A stretch of DNA of 64,000 bases from Thereva unica. Its lineage: Eukaryota > Arthropoda > Insecta > Diptera > Therevidae. The stretch spans positions 175,102,516-175,166,515 of the forward strand of contig OX465281.1 of the NCBI GenBank assembly GCA_949987705.1, given 5' to 3'. Positions 11,500 to 23,300 of the stretch are shown one piece after another (within the stretch, counting starts at the first letter, position 1; every line of letters starts with the position of its first letter). The notes beneath the pieces were generated by a model, which did no database searches, was not told the origin of the DNA, and saw only the letters and a program-made list of their open reading frames with translations. The position numbers were made by a program, and so were the translations under genes.

Positions 11500-11935
11500 A
11501 ATAGGAAAATGTATAAAAAGTTATCAAAGTTATACTGAGTAAGTATAAAGATAACTTTTCAATTCCTGTATATTTGTAATATAATTTTTCTTCCAGTTTA
11601 ACTGAAATTTACAATGATTATGGAATTGGGCGCTAAATTTAGGTCTAGGTCCAGTTTCCGTTTAAGCAGCACAGGAAAATGCATAAAAAGTTCTACCGAG
11701 TAATTATAAAGATAACTTTTCAAATCACGTTTATTTTGTAATATAACTTTTCTTCCAGTTTACCAAGGAATTGACCGTAATTATGGGAATTAGTTTGAGA
11801 TGAAGCTGGCGCGATTGGACATGGAAGATGGGCGACCAGGGTTCCTCAAGAGGATTTAAATATAGATAATTTTTTCCATTTGCATATATTTGTGATATAA
11901 TTTCTTTCAGTTCCCAAGAGCGGGAGAATATATGT
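11500..11935 (+). repeat. Degenerate tandem duplication spanning an intron-like segment
   Basis: Two units of about 170 bp, starting near 11503 and 11671, share an AAAATGTATAAAAAGTT-like start, a GAGTAA donor-like site, a TTCTTCCAGTTTA acceptor-like site and the exon-like sequence after it. A weaker third unit starts near 11855. The duplication covers the 3' end of the P-like relic. Confidence 0.6.
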
Positions 11936-12061
11936 ATTAGGTTTATGTAGCAGGTGTAGTAGGTCCCGTTTAAGCTGGCGTAGTAGGACTTTGTAGATGT
12001 TACTTGAGGTAAAGAAATAGCAGCTAGATAAAAGCTGATCCAGCCCAGCGACGCAGTCACG

Positions 12062-12199
12062 TAAGACCTTTCCCGCGGGGAGAATGGAAAATTAGTAGGT
12101 GGTTTTTAGTTTGGGTTAGAGTCCCACATAACCGGCAGGCAGGAGCGTGTCGGTAGCATGATGCTTTCCCACCTCCAACGATCGCAAAAAAAAAATTGA
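12062..12199 (+). mobile_element. Probable LINE 3' end (R1-clade-like)
   Basis: A GC-richer block with TTTTTAGTTTGGGTTAGAG, AGTCCCACATAACC and CCACCTCCAACG ends in a run of A. Such blocks are typical of 3' untranslated ends of R1-group LINEs. No coding part is attached, so the assignment rests on style alone. Confidence 0.35.
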
Positions 12200-12264
12200 T
12201 TAAATATTAATAATTTAATAAATATAATTTTTATATTACAGTTTTTTTTGCCGTATTTCAATTA

Positions 12265-13930
12265 TTATAGATAGAGCTCGTCTCTTCGTCGTCTTATAAT
12301 TGCGAGATAAAAGATGTTAATAAAAGATAATGATCCTCCTACTCTAAAGAGTGCAGGAGTTGCAAAACTCGGAGTGCCTCGAGTGCAGGAGTTGCAAAAC
12401 TCTATTAAATAGAGCTCTTTCAATTGTCAATGTCTTGCCGACTGAAGATTTGGTAAATATGTTTTTCATTTTTTCCCGGAGTGTTTTTATACTATGTATA
12501 ACTTTTCTTTCAGATGGTACAAATCAAAATTTATAACGAGAAATTGACTTCAATCAAAAAAACAAATGACAACATTACATCACAGAATTAAATCACCCAA
12601 TTCTGTCTCTGCAATTAACATACAAGGTAAAATAACTAGCAACAAGAATTCAAAGAAGACAAGAAGAAACTTAAAGTTCCAACAAGCTCAAACATGGCAA
12701 CGTAACATTAGTCAATGCAAAGTTATAGAAAATAAGAAAAAAAGAAACTGTAAAGGCATTCATACTATTAAAATCTTTTTTATTGCTTTGGTTAAATAAA
12801 ATATAAAATGATGATTTATGCTTAAATAATTTTTTCACCTGTTATGTGACCAGGTACTAAAGTTTTCAATTTGCCATATCGTAGATAATAACTTAATCGT
12901 GTAGCATAAACATGGCATCTGAAGTTACATAGTCATAGGTTCACATAACAAAAATTCCTACTTTTTTTATAGCTTCCGAGACCATTACTTTATTATAAAA
13001 CAAAAAACCAACACCCAGCAAGAAAAGAAGCACTATCTTGATAGTTGAAGAACGAATATCACAAAATCATTTCACATCTATTTTAATAAAAACTATTTTT
13101 TTTTACATGATATCTCTCTTTAGATTTGGGAATCTTCCCATATACTTATTTAATTGCTTATAATTAAGATTCTTTCCAGGTGTAACGATACCTTGATTTA
13201 TATTCTTCTTAGCCTGATGATTCTTATCAAGATAATTCTGATAGCACTTCTGAAATGTTCCAAATTGCTTCGAGCATATAACTTCCTAAAAATCCTTCAG
13301 ACATGCAAATAGTACAACCATTTCTTGAAGGCAAGCCACTTCAGTTGCAGAATCTTATTTTCCGCTAACAGTATTCTTGTCTTAGAGGAAGTATCTCCTG
13401 AAATGGGACAGCGGTGTCTTTTTGCGGGGTGCGTGTCCCAAGGAGTACTGCGGTTGGTATTCTCATTCTGAAATAAGTAATTTGTGATTTTATTAATAAA
13501 ATAGTCGAGATAAATGTACTATTAAGATTAAAAGTACCTTTTTATAATAGTAAATAGATATTGTAATATTTCCGGTGGTTTTTATACAATCGGATTCCTC
13601 TGCAGAATAGATCCGTCAAATATGAAACAGCTGTTTTATTGAGGTTATACATCATGTATGAAATTTATTACATTTTCTTGTAAAAAAAATAGGTTAGATG
13701 ATTCTGTTTATTTGTTTCTAAACATTTGCAACATTTATCCTTTATCCAAATATCTTTTCCTAATCAAAGGCAAAGGTTCTTTGGCCACAATTGAAAGAGT
13801 TCTATTTAATAGAATTTTGCAACTACTGTACTAAACACGCATTTCGCACTCTCTAGAGTAGGAGGATTATTATCACTTAATAACATCTCTTTATCTTTTC
13901 GCCAACAGCAATTATAATCGTCATATAGCA
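12265..13930. mobile_element. Element with inverted repeats of about 150 bp
   Basis: Sequence around 12280-12430 recurs inverted at about 13793-13925, sharing CCTCCTACTCTA, GAGTGC and TATTAAATAGA segments. The interior of about 1.36 kb is AT-rich. It has a short lysine-rich ORF (12566-12799) and a minus-strand open stretch near 13290-13465 behind an acceptor-like site; neither is recognised. Exact ends and target duplication were not resolved. Confidence 0.5.
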
Positions 13931-14078
13931 CAACACACAACCCAACATCTATATTATTTTTCCATATTATATGCAGTATTTCTTTAATAATAACTAATAA
14001 GATTTTTTTAATAGATCACTTTTTCATATTATATGCTGAAAATATTATTTTTAAAACAAATGGAATTTTTTATTAAAA

Positions 14079-14083
<5 letters not shown>

Positions 14084-14142
<59 letters not shown>
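14084..14142. repeat. (TA)n microsatellite
   Basis: A pure TA run directly 5' of the CTAGCTGGGACCCGG start of the array-bearing element. The same arrangement occurs at 30069-30159. Confidence 0.95.
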
Positions 14143-14143
<1 letters not shown>

Positions 14144-14304
14144 TAGCTGGGACCCGGTGCGTCTACGCTGCACCCATAAGTCAATAGAAAACAATAAAAA
14201 CCATCCACTGACTTAATATTTTTCGAGATATGAATTTTACACAGATGAAATGCCTCAAAGAACATGGGTCTTGCGTCGGCCGCCATTAAACGGTATATTG
14301 AGTC

Positions 14305-15820
14305 TACTACATTGCTTATTGTATTCTACTTATCATACCCTTCAATTTGATACCCATGTTGAGGGGGTTGTGAAGAAAGTGGTAATCCGGCCTCTTTAGA
14401 CGGCCGCCATGGATCTAAAGATATATTTTGTATACTACATTGCTTATTGTATTCTACTTATCATACCCTTTCATTTGATACCCATGTTGAGGTGGTTGTG
14501 AAGAAAGTGGTAATTCGGCCTCTTGAGACAGCCGCCATGGATCTAAAGATATATTTTGTATACTACATTGCTTATTGTATTGTACTTAACATACCCTTTC
14601 ATTTGATACCCATGTTGAGGTGGTTGTGAAGAAAATGGTAATCCGGCCTCTTGAGACGGCCGCCATGGATCTAAAGATATATTTTGTATACTACATTGCT
14701 TATTGTATTCTACTTATCATACCCTTTCATTTGATACCCATGTCGAGGTGGTTGTGAAGAAAGTGGTACCCCGCCCTCTTGAGACGGCCGCCATGGATCT
14801 ATAGATATATTTTGTATACTACATTGCTTATTGTATTCTACTTAACATACCCTTTCATTTGATACCCATGTTGAGGTGGTTGTGAAGAAAGTGGTAATCC
14901 GGCCTCTTGAGACGGCCGCCATGGATTTAAAGATATATTTTGTATACTACATTGCTTATTGTATTCTACTTATCGTACCCTTTCATTTGATACCCATGTC
15001 GAGGTGGTTGTAAAGAAAGTGGTACCCCGCCCTCTTGAGACGGCCGCCATGGATCTAAAGATATATTTTGTATACTACATTGCTTATTATATTCTACTTA
15101 ACATACCCTTTCATTTGATACCCATGTTGAGGTGGTTGTGAAGAAAGTGGTAATCCGGCCTCTTTAGACGGCCGCCATGGATCTAAAGATATATTTTGTA
15201 TACTACATTGCTTATTGTATTCTACTTATCATACCCTTTCATTTGATACCCATGTCGAGGTGGTTGTGAAGAAAGTGGTAATTCGGCCTCTTGAGACTGC
15301 CGCCATGGATCTAAAGATATATTTTGTATACTACATTGCTTATTGTATTCTACTTATCATACCCTTTCATTTGATACCCATGTCGAGGTGGTTGTGAAGA
15401 AAGTGGTACCCCGCCCTCTTGAGACGGCCGCCATGGATCTAAAGACATATTTTGTATACTACATTGCTTATTGTATTCTCCTTAACATACCCTTTCATTT
15501 GATACCCATGTTGAGGTGGTTGTGAAGAAAGTGGTAATCCGGCCTCTTGAGACGGCCGCCATGGATCTAAAGATATATTTTGTATACTACATTGCTTATT
15601 GTATTCTACTTATCATACCCTTTCATTTGATACCCATGTCGAGGTGGTTGTGAAGAAAATGGTACCCCGCCCTCTTGAGACGGCCGCCATGGATCTAAAG
15701 ATATATTTTGTATACTACATTGCTTATTGTATTCTACTTATCATACCCTTTCATTTGATACCCATGTCGAGGTGGTTGTGAAGAAAGTGGTACACCACCC
15801 TCTTGAGACGGCCGCAATGG
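14305..15820 (+). repeat. 128-bp tandem array, about 12 units
   Basis: Units repeat every 128 bases exactly (landmarks at 14447, 14959, 15215, 15343, 15599 and 15727). Each holds ACCCTTTCATTTGATACCCA, a GTGGTAAT/GTGGTACC variable site, GACGGCCGCCATGGATCTAA and ATATATTTTGTA. Two variants differ at the GTGGTA site and at CATGTTGAGG or CATGTCGAGG. The 60-residue ORFs in it are by-products of the period. Confidence 0.95.
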
Positions 15821-15822
15821 AT

Positions 15823-15969
15823 CATTTTAGTTTCAATAGCGTCATGGCCTACCTATTGTTTGACAGCTGCGTAAATTTGAAATTTTCATTAAATGTAATG
15901 ATTCAATTTAATGACAATTTTACATTTGTCAAACAATAGGTAGGCCATGAAGCTATTGAAACTAAAATG
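15823..15969. mobile_element. Small hairpin element
   Basis: Arms of about 45 bp, starting CATTTTAGTTTCAATAGC and ending with its near-perfect complement, enclose an AT-rich loop of about 55 bp. It lies at the 3' edge of the 128-bp array and would fold into a strong stem. Confidence 0.7.
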
Positions 15970-16166
15970 AAGTGAAAATTCCTAAAATTACCATTTTTGT
16001 TTGGATTTTGCAGCTGTTTTTTTGGTTAAAGGTATAAAAAATAGCCTACGACCTATTCTCAGACCTACCAAATATACACAAAAAATTTCATGCAAATTGG
16101 TCAACCCGTTTCGGAGGAGTACGGTAACAAACACTGTGACACGAGATTTTTATAGATATCCTATAT

Positions 16167-17183
16167 ATACAGGGTGTCCCACATAAACTTACAAAGCGGC
16201 CGGCTGTGAATAGGTCTTGGATAGACGAACAAAAAATCGTATGGGTGGGGGTGGTTTAGCCGCTAGGGCGTTTTGAAGTTTTTTTGCTAGAGTTTTACAT
16301 ATCACCCTATATTTTTGTAACCGTATAACCTATTGTCAAGGTTTTGGTACCAGTGCACGCAGAATTCCTCCACCTTTCTACAACGGTAAAAATAATGGTC
16401 CTATCTTATAAACTTTTGGAGTTATGAGTCGCCAAAGTCAAAATTTTGTATTTTTTTCACTAAAATTTCAACTAAAACCACCTTTTTCTCCAAAAAATAC
16501 GTGATAAACCTAAATTTTTTTTTCCAAAATTAAAAAGTTTGGACAATTTCCTATAAATAATGTATTACAAGTTTTATTCTAGGGCCTTTACTTTAGAAGT
16601 TATAAGCAATTTTAAAGTTAATATTGGCCTTTTTCGATGCTTATTTGGCACTTTTCGACAAAGTTCAGATGGAAAAGTACTAAAAAAGGACGAAATAGAG
16701 CCAATTTCAACATTAAAAATGCTTATAACTTCAAAAATAGAAGCTGCGGCGTAAAAGTTGTAATACATTATTTATAGGAAATTGTCCAAACTTTTTAATT
16801 TTGGAAAAAAAAATTTAGGTTTATCACGTATTTTTTGGAGAAAAAGGTGGTTTTAGTTGAAATTTTAGTGAAAAAAATACAAAATTTTGACTTTGGCGAC
16901 TCATAACTCCAAAAGTTTATAAGATAGGACCATTATTTTTACCGTCGTAGAAAGGTGGAGGAATTCTGCGTGCACTGGTACCAAAACCTTGACAATAGGT
17001 TATACGGTTACAAAAATATAGGGTGATATGTAAAACTCTAGCAAAAAAACTTCAAAACGCCCTAGCGGCTAAACCGTTACGATTTCCCCCCCCCCCCCAC
17101 CCATACGATTTTTTGTTCGTCTATCCAAGACCTAACCGCAGCCGGCCGCTTTGTAAGTTTATGTGGGACACCCTGTATATATA
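16167..17183. mobile_element. Palindromic element A, CAGGGTGT ends
   Basis: The first half, from ACAGGGTGTCCCACATAAAC, recurs inverted in the second half, ending GTTTATGTGGGACACCCTGT. Arms are about 450 bp with about 100 bp between them. TA runs flank it. It encodes no protein; ORFs in the arms are mirror images of each other. Confidence 0.85.
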
Positions 17184-18201
17184 TACAGGGTGTTCCGTTA
17201 CTCATGGTACAAAGGAAAATGGCAAATAGTACATGAAAAATTATCGCAAAAAAAAGTAAAAGTGAGGGGGGGTATCTCTTTTCGTTTTCGAGATATGGCG
17301 TTTTGAAGTTTTTTTGGTAGAGGTTTACATATTACCCTGTATTTTTGTCACCTTTTTAGATATTTTAATGAATAAGACATCAATCTACGCAGAATACTCC
17401 CACCTATCTAAATCTGTAAAAGTCAAGGGGTCAACCCACCAACATCCAGAGTTATGAGTCATCAAAGACAAAATTTTCTTTTTTTTCACTAAAATTTCCA
17501 CTTCAACCACCTTTTTCTCCAAAAAATACGTAATAAACCAATATTTTGTTTTACAAAATTGGAAAGCTTGGACAATTTCCTATGAATAATGTCTCACGAT
17601 TATTATGCTACGACCATTACTTTTGAAGTTATTAGCAATTTTAACGCAAAAGTTGGCCTTCCTTTGGTGCTTATTTGGTACTTTTCGACAAAACTCAGGT
17701 GAAAAAGTACTAAAAAAGAACGAAATAGAGCCAATTTCCCTATTAAAATTGTTAATAACTTCAAAAGTAAAGGTCGTAGCATAAAAGTTGTTAGACATTA
17801 TTCATAGGAAATTGTCCCAGCTTTCCAATTATGTAAAACAAAATATTGGTTTATTACGTATTTTTTGGAGAAAAAGGTGGTTGAAGTGGAAATTTTAGTG
17901 AAAAAAAACAAAATTTTGTCTTTGATGACTCATAACTCTTGATGTTTGTGGGTTGGCCCCTTGACTTTTACAGATTTAGATAGGTGGGAGTATTCTGCGT
18001 AGATTTATGTCTTATTCATTAAAATATCTAAAAAGGTGACAAAAATACAGGATAATAGGTAAACCTCTACCAAAAAAACTTCAAAACGCCATATCTCGAA
18101 AACGAAAAGAGGTACCCCCCCCCACTTTTACTTTTTTTTGCGATAATTTTTTATGTACTATTTGCCATTTTCCTTTGTACCATGAGTAACGGAACACCCT
18201 G

Positions 18202-18203
<2 letters not shown>
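17172..18203. mobile_element. Palindromic element B, CAGGGTGT ends
   Basis: It starts ACAGGGTGTTCCGTTACTCA and ends with the complement of that sequence. Arms are about 460 bp (17178-17643 and 17746-18203). It shares the TATATATACAGGGTG junction with element A and has related but diverged interior sequence. Confidence 0.85.
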
Positions 18204-18298
<95 letters not shown>

Positions 18299-18303
18299 AT
18301 ATA
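18204..18303. repeat. (TA)n microsatellite
   Basis: A long TA run between palindromic element B and the tail of the truncated RTE copy. Confidence 0.95.
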
Positions 18304-19168
18304 TCCATCCATCCAATGGCGCTACAGCCCAAATCGAGCCTTGGCCTCCTCTAGGGCATTTCTCCAAGTTTGACGGTCCCTTGCAGCATGTCTCCAGTTC
18401 CGGATGTTGAGCATTGACTCTGCGTCAGCCGTCACAGAGTCTATCCATCTCCTCCTGGGTCTACCTACTGGCCTACTTCCCGAAATTTCTGATGCCATAA
18501 GCCGTTTTGGGATGCGATTGTCCTCCATCCTGATCACGTGGCCGGCTAGTCTCAATCTGTTGATTTTTATTAAAGTTGAGAGTTGTGGGTCGTCAAAAAT
18601 TTCATACAACTCGTTGTTGTATCTTCTTCGCCATATTCCATCCTCTCTGATTGGGCCTATTATGCATCTGAGAATTTTCCTCTCGAACCTGTTGACTCGT
18701 TCCTCTATGTCCTGGGTCATAGTCCAAGTCTCGCTACCATAACACAGTACTGGTCGTATTACTGTTTTGTAGAGTGAGAGTTTCGTTTTCCTGTGCACAA
18801 ATCTTGAGTGCAGGATTTGTTTTTGGGCATAAAAGGCTCTATTAGCCAGTAGTATTCTTCTAGTTATTTCTTCTTTTTCTTCGTTTCTTTTTGTGATAGT
18901 AGACCCAAGGTAGACTGTTTTATCGACTACTTCTAGGTTATGTTCGTCGATGGTTATATTTCTTCCCATTCTAAATCGTCCTGCTCTGGATTGTTGCATC
19001 ACCTTCGTTTTTTCTTCGTTAATCTTCAGGCCTATGTCCTTTGCTGCCTCTTTTAATTCAACATAGACTTCTTTTGCTGCCAAAAAGGACCTTCCCACGA
19101 TGTTTACGTCATCCGCATATCCAAGTAATTGTACCGACTGGGTAGCTATTGATGCACTTCTCTGGACT

Positions 19169-19171
<3 letters not shown>
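18304..19171 (-). mobile_element. 5'-truncated RTE copy
   Basis: It begins, on the plus strand, with the (CCAT)n tail and runs backwards to the RT palm. It matches the 3' quarter of the RTE at 834-4157. (TA)n lies on both sides, so insertion into a TA tract is likely and the target duplication cannot be read. Confidence 0.9.

Positions 19172-19173
<2 letters not shown>
18322..19173 (-). pseudogene. RTE reverse transcriptase, C-terminal 280 residues
   Basis: The open frame begins just before LLGYADDVNIV and continues through VLCYGSETW, LRLAGHVIRM and GRPRRRW to the same C-terminus as the intact copy at 1222-4140. The endonuclease and most of the RT are missing, as expected from incomplete reverse transcription. 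The reading frame is still clean, so the insertion is fairly young. The first few residues come from the TA junction. Confidence 0.9.
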
Positions 19174-19200
<27 letters not shown>

Positions 19201-20357
19201 CTTGCAACTTTGAATGAAGATTTGTAATTAGTTGTGAGCTTTGGACTTTTTTAAGGCTATATTAAGGCTATATTAAAGACTTCCGGAATTTATGCGTGTG
19301 TTTTGTTAATTTTATTGCTGACACTTTCCTAATTTGGTTTGTTTATTCTAATTAAAACTGTGTAAGTTATTTTCTGTCGTGAGCACCACTTTGTGGAAAT
19401 AAATGATTCGAGAATTCATAGTAAAAATAGGAATAAAATATTTCCTTAAAGAGCTATAAATCCATAAAAATGTGAATAGTAAAAACGTTTTGTCACAACG
19501 AAACAAATAAATCTTAAAAAGAGTTTGAAAATATGTTTATCGAGATATAGTGCCATTTTATTCAATTGAAAAATAAATAAAATATTCAAAAAAGCACAAA
19601 AGGAAATAAATAAAATATTCCATATTTAACTGCCATAAATCTTCCGTTGGAAGTGAGAAAAATCCATTTATTTGCAAATTTTTTCTAGACAAAAATTTCG
19701 TAACAAAAATCTGACATTGACTCGAGGCTTTATGATAGAAATGCAAAAAAAGTGTTTGTTAAATATTTGCCTACAAATGGAAAATTGTTAATGGTTGATT
19801 TTGCTTGCATTTAGATTATATGGTAATGAGAGATTATGTGGCCTGCACTTACAACATCCCGAAACGCCATTGTAGCTGCAGCTGAGAGGCTTGCTCGATC
19901 AACGTGGGCTGCTGACTTGAAATGAATGACTGAGACGCCTTTGATATAGTCTCAGAATAGAGAACCTTAAGAAAATGGAACAACAATGTAAAGTGTAGGC
20001 TATTATTAGGTGTATGCATAATTATGTTGCTACATTTCATTAGTAGTCAATTTTACAAAATGATTAGATGAATCCCAGCCCACCCAAGTCTTGGATCTTG
20101 TTTCTTGCATGGAAACTGACGCAGAGTCTCAATAGTAAAGGAAGTGAAATGGAAATTTATGCCGACAAAATTTTGTCACTTTTAGTTTTATTCAATTTGT
20201 TAGTTTTGATTAATGAAACACGTTTAAACAAAAAGGTAATAAAAAAGATATGTCGCACAACTTGCGTTTTTACTTCAGAATAGCGTAGAAAGATTAATTT
20301 CACACTAGAAAGACCTTTTAGAATTTATAACAATACGCTCTGAAGGGAGCTACCTAA
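19172..20357. other. Sequence without a supported gene
   Basis: A short TA run (19172-19200), then AT-rich sequence. A small duplication, TTTAAGGCTATA and TTAAGGCTATATT, occurs near 19251. Nothing else is recognised. Confidence 0.4.
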
Positions 20358-23300
20358 TTGGCTTTCGATTTATTTAAGTTAAATCGCCGTAAAAGGGAGG
20401 GGGTAAAATCAAACCAGCAACCGTCAGCTAACGACGACAGTGGTAGGGAGCACAACAAACGCACCAATCAAGGGTTGACGAATGCTGTCGCCAGACTACG
20501 GGTTTATAACCTAAAAGTAATCGAAGAAAAGGACCTTTCTAAATTTAAGAGAATCAGCTTCTGGGACCCTAAAGGGGCCTACAGACACACGACATGTTTG
20601 TCTACATGTCGATAACTAATCACGCACAGACGTAACTACATGTCGATAAACTTACCTAACGACATTATTTGGGAAAGGATTTTACCGTGATAGGTTGTGT
20701 GCGATCAGTAAGCTTTTACTAGCTTTTACACTGATGTTGAGAACCAAGTTTACAACTTCGGTACTAACACACTACATGTCTCAGAAAATCAAAACATTTT
20801 GATTTTTCGTCAACTTGTTGTGATATGTCGACAACTGGTGTACAGACGTGATAATTTGACGATTTCCAACTCAGGTTGGTAGACATGTCGTGCGTCTGTA
20901 GGCCCCTTAACGATGTTAGCGAACTGGAAAAAGTCCTCCGCTGAATGGCGATCCAAAACCAGCCAACTTCAGGTAATCTTTTGGCATGTGATAGGTAGGA
21001 AGGTGGACCAGAGGTGACAAGAGGTCACTGCTGCAGCTAAGAGACCAGGTCATGTCTACAGTAAAAAACCAGAAGTGCTTAAGTGTAAATTTGATAATTC
21101 TGTATTTTATTCTTAATCATTGTTATAATTCTTGTCTTAAACTGAACGGTGTTTGCTGAGGACCGGCAAAAGTGCTTTTGTGCATAATTGATGATCTAAA
21201 AAAATCTTTTAAGGCGATATTTTGCACTTATGCGCTTCTGGCTGTGTACTGTAATTGTGCCTATTTTATGATTTCGGCCTTCCTTTTCTTGAAGGATTGG
21301 CAAGAAAAATGAGGCTCCTGCTGGGTGGCGCCAGATGGTCCGAGTCCTCGGAAATAGTGAGAGCATTTAGAAATACTAGATACACGGACTGGGCAGCCTC
21401 ATGCACTCAATTAAAACTACGATCCCTATGGAACTATCTTAGAACCTAACTGCCCTGATGAACAGGCACAATAGGAAAACTCCATGGTGGAATAATAAGC
21501 TCTTCAAATGAGATTCGCCATGCGGAAGCTATTCAATGCCGTCAGGAATAGGACGAGTAGACGAGAAAAAATAATCAGGTGAAGGAATTCCTGAAAGGGC
21601 GACGAAGACATTCAAAAAATCCCCAAAGCTTTAATAAAATGCTCGTCGGGAGATCTTGGGTCTATTAAAAGAACCGGTGGCAAACTTTGATAATATTTCT
21701 TAAGGCACACTTCCCCAGGCACATACATTTATTCAAATGAAAACACAATTCTGCTTGGCAGCTAACAGCACCATTTTCTAGAGTGACAAAAACTGCTTGG
21801 GTAGAAGGAAGCACTATGTTCAATCACGGAAGACGATATAATTATTCAAACCATACAAGTTCCCTGGAGCAGACGTGTTATCCCATTCGGCTTCAGGAGG
21901 GCTACGACCTAATCACTCCCTTACTATGCAAAATAGTCTAGGCTTCCTTCGCATATGGTTATATCCCATATGTCTAGAGGAATATCAACATAACATTTAC
22001 ACCCAAGACAGGACGGTTCGTATTACATTTTAGCTAAATCTTTCAGGCTGATACGTCTCTCCTTATTTGCCTTGAAGACAATGGAGACAGGCACGATCGA
22101 CCGGATGATAAGATAAGGGGAACATACCTTCAGCGTCAACCCGATAAGCTACTACCAGAATGCGTACCAGGCGGTTAAGTCTACTGAGACAGCACTGCAC
22201 ACTAAATAAAGGAGTTGCACTGGAAACCTTCCTCGATATCAAGCAAGCTCGCAAAATTATGGTCTTTCATATTAAAGGATATTTGGAGGGCACTATAGCA
22301 AAAAGTGGACAGGGCACTATAGCAAAAGGTGGACAACTGGGAGGACTTTTATCTTCACTTCTATAAGACGTTGTTGTAGAGCTATTTAGTGGCCTGTAGG
22401 CGGCAGATCAACAAAATTCTTATTTAAATAGCGAGTTATGGGTCGCCTATTAATTACGTGAGACGTTTAGGGGGGAGGGTGTCAAGCCGAATCTCACCAA
22501 ATCTCACGTGGCCGGGAGAGGGGTCTCGGCAAATATCACGTATTTTTTTAAACAAACAGTGTTTTAAATTAAGTAAAACCTGTTTCTTCACAAAAGACCT
22601 CCATTCATTTACAGGCCCGATGGCAGGACTAAGCTTAGTCTAACTGAGGGATGATACCTCAAATATCCGCCTAACAGGCCGTGGCATGCAGGTGAAGTCA
22701 TGATTCCCTACCGACACACAGGCGAAAACGACTGGTTAGCATAGCAGGCTATTAACTCAAGTGCAAAAACGTTCATGGCTCAACGAAAGCTTCAAGGCGA
22801 TTCCAGCCTCACGCGCCGTGAACACCCGCAAACAAACGCAAATGCGAGTGTGGATGATTTTCCCAACTAGCTCGCGCCTTGCTTTGCGATCCGAGTGCAT
22901 ACGGTATAAATTCTTGCCGTCTATAAACGGTTTGTGAGTGAATAGAACAGGGAGACTATTCAAGGAGGTATAACTCCGTGTTGTCACTTTTCGTTTGATT
23001 AATGAGGGCGCCACAGTCACATGTACCCCAAAAAACATGGCCGAGTATATTCATCCGGTTGATGGCAAAGTCTGTTAACTGCTAAGATATTCTGTGGCAA
23101 ACAATGAACTAGAAGTTTAGTTTCTGCTACCCATCCATTTCCGGTTATTTTTCCATAAGAGTTATATCTCCTTGTATAGCCTCCATGGAATCGAAGTTCA
23201 GATCTTTAGGCCGGCGATAAATGCTAGTTTTCTCACACTGAGAAAAAGGAAATGTTCAGTCAAACCATTCTCGCTTAACCCAACTCCGCTTCGGAATTGG

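Larger units (their letters stand above)
4456..11538 (+). pseudogene. P-element/THAP9-like transposase relic, multi-exon
   Basis: Relic of a DNA-cutting transposase of the P-element/THAP9 family. Exons can be followed by splice sites and family motifs. Exon 1 (4456-4563, donor GTAAGT) and exon 2 (about 5598-5809) form a THAP zinc finger with CAVKNC, a tryptophan (QQWMEAL), CELHF and GAVPL. Exon 3 (7254-7629) opens with a Gln/Glu-rich coiled coil containing an in-frame TAA at 7422. Later exons carry the RNase H-like core: GQISVDEVKLM near 8325, VVSDGAQWN near 8594, SDFPHLLKCMRN near 8705, LTPSHLNPKGYQKMNV near 8975, STVTGLKVTL near 10580 and DHPTPQQFGQVF near 10810. The C-terminus ends KKLSKLY at 11538. 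Frameshifts lie near 8490, 8661, 10960 and 11425. A DINE (9284-10572) has replaced part of the core, an RTE scrap sits in intron 1 and a MITE in intron 2. It could be a dead transposon or a decayed domesticated copy; no terminal repeats were found. Confidence 0.85.
14143..16165 (+). mobile_element. Array-bearing element, copy 1 (CTAGCTGGGACCCGG family)
   Basis: It starts ACTAGCTGGGACCCGG after a (TA)n tract and ends near ACACGAGATTTTTATAGATA. A second copy with the same start and a related end lies at 30160-33022 in the same orientation. The body is mostly a tandem array. No protein is encoded. The class is not recognised; it could be a non-autonomous element of any type. Confidence 0.65.

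Noticed and set aside
14305..15820. CRISPR-like array
   Set aside because: The whole 128-bp unit is repeated with no unique spacers, the host is clearly eukaryotic and no cas-like gene is present.
14447..15939. Series of 60-70 residue ORFs with SFDTHVEVVVKK
   Set aside because: They are produced by the 128-bp period and overlap the next unit; there is no sign of translation.
16560..18373. ORFs on both strands in the palindromes and TA tracts
   Set aside because: The plus and minus ORFs are mirror images of the inverted arms, or tyrosine-isoleucine runs from TA repeats.
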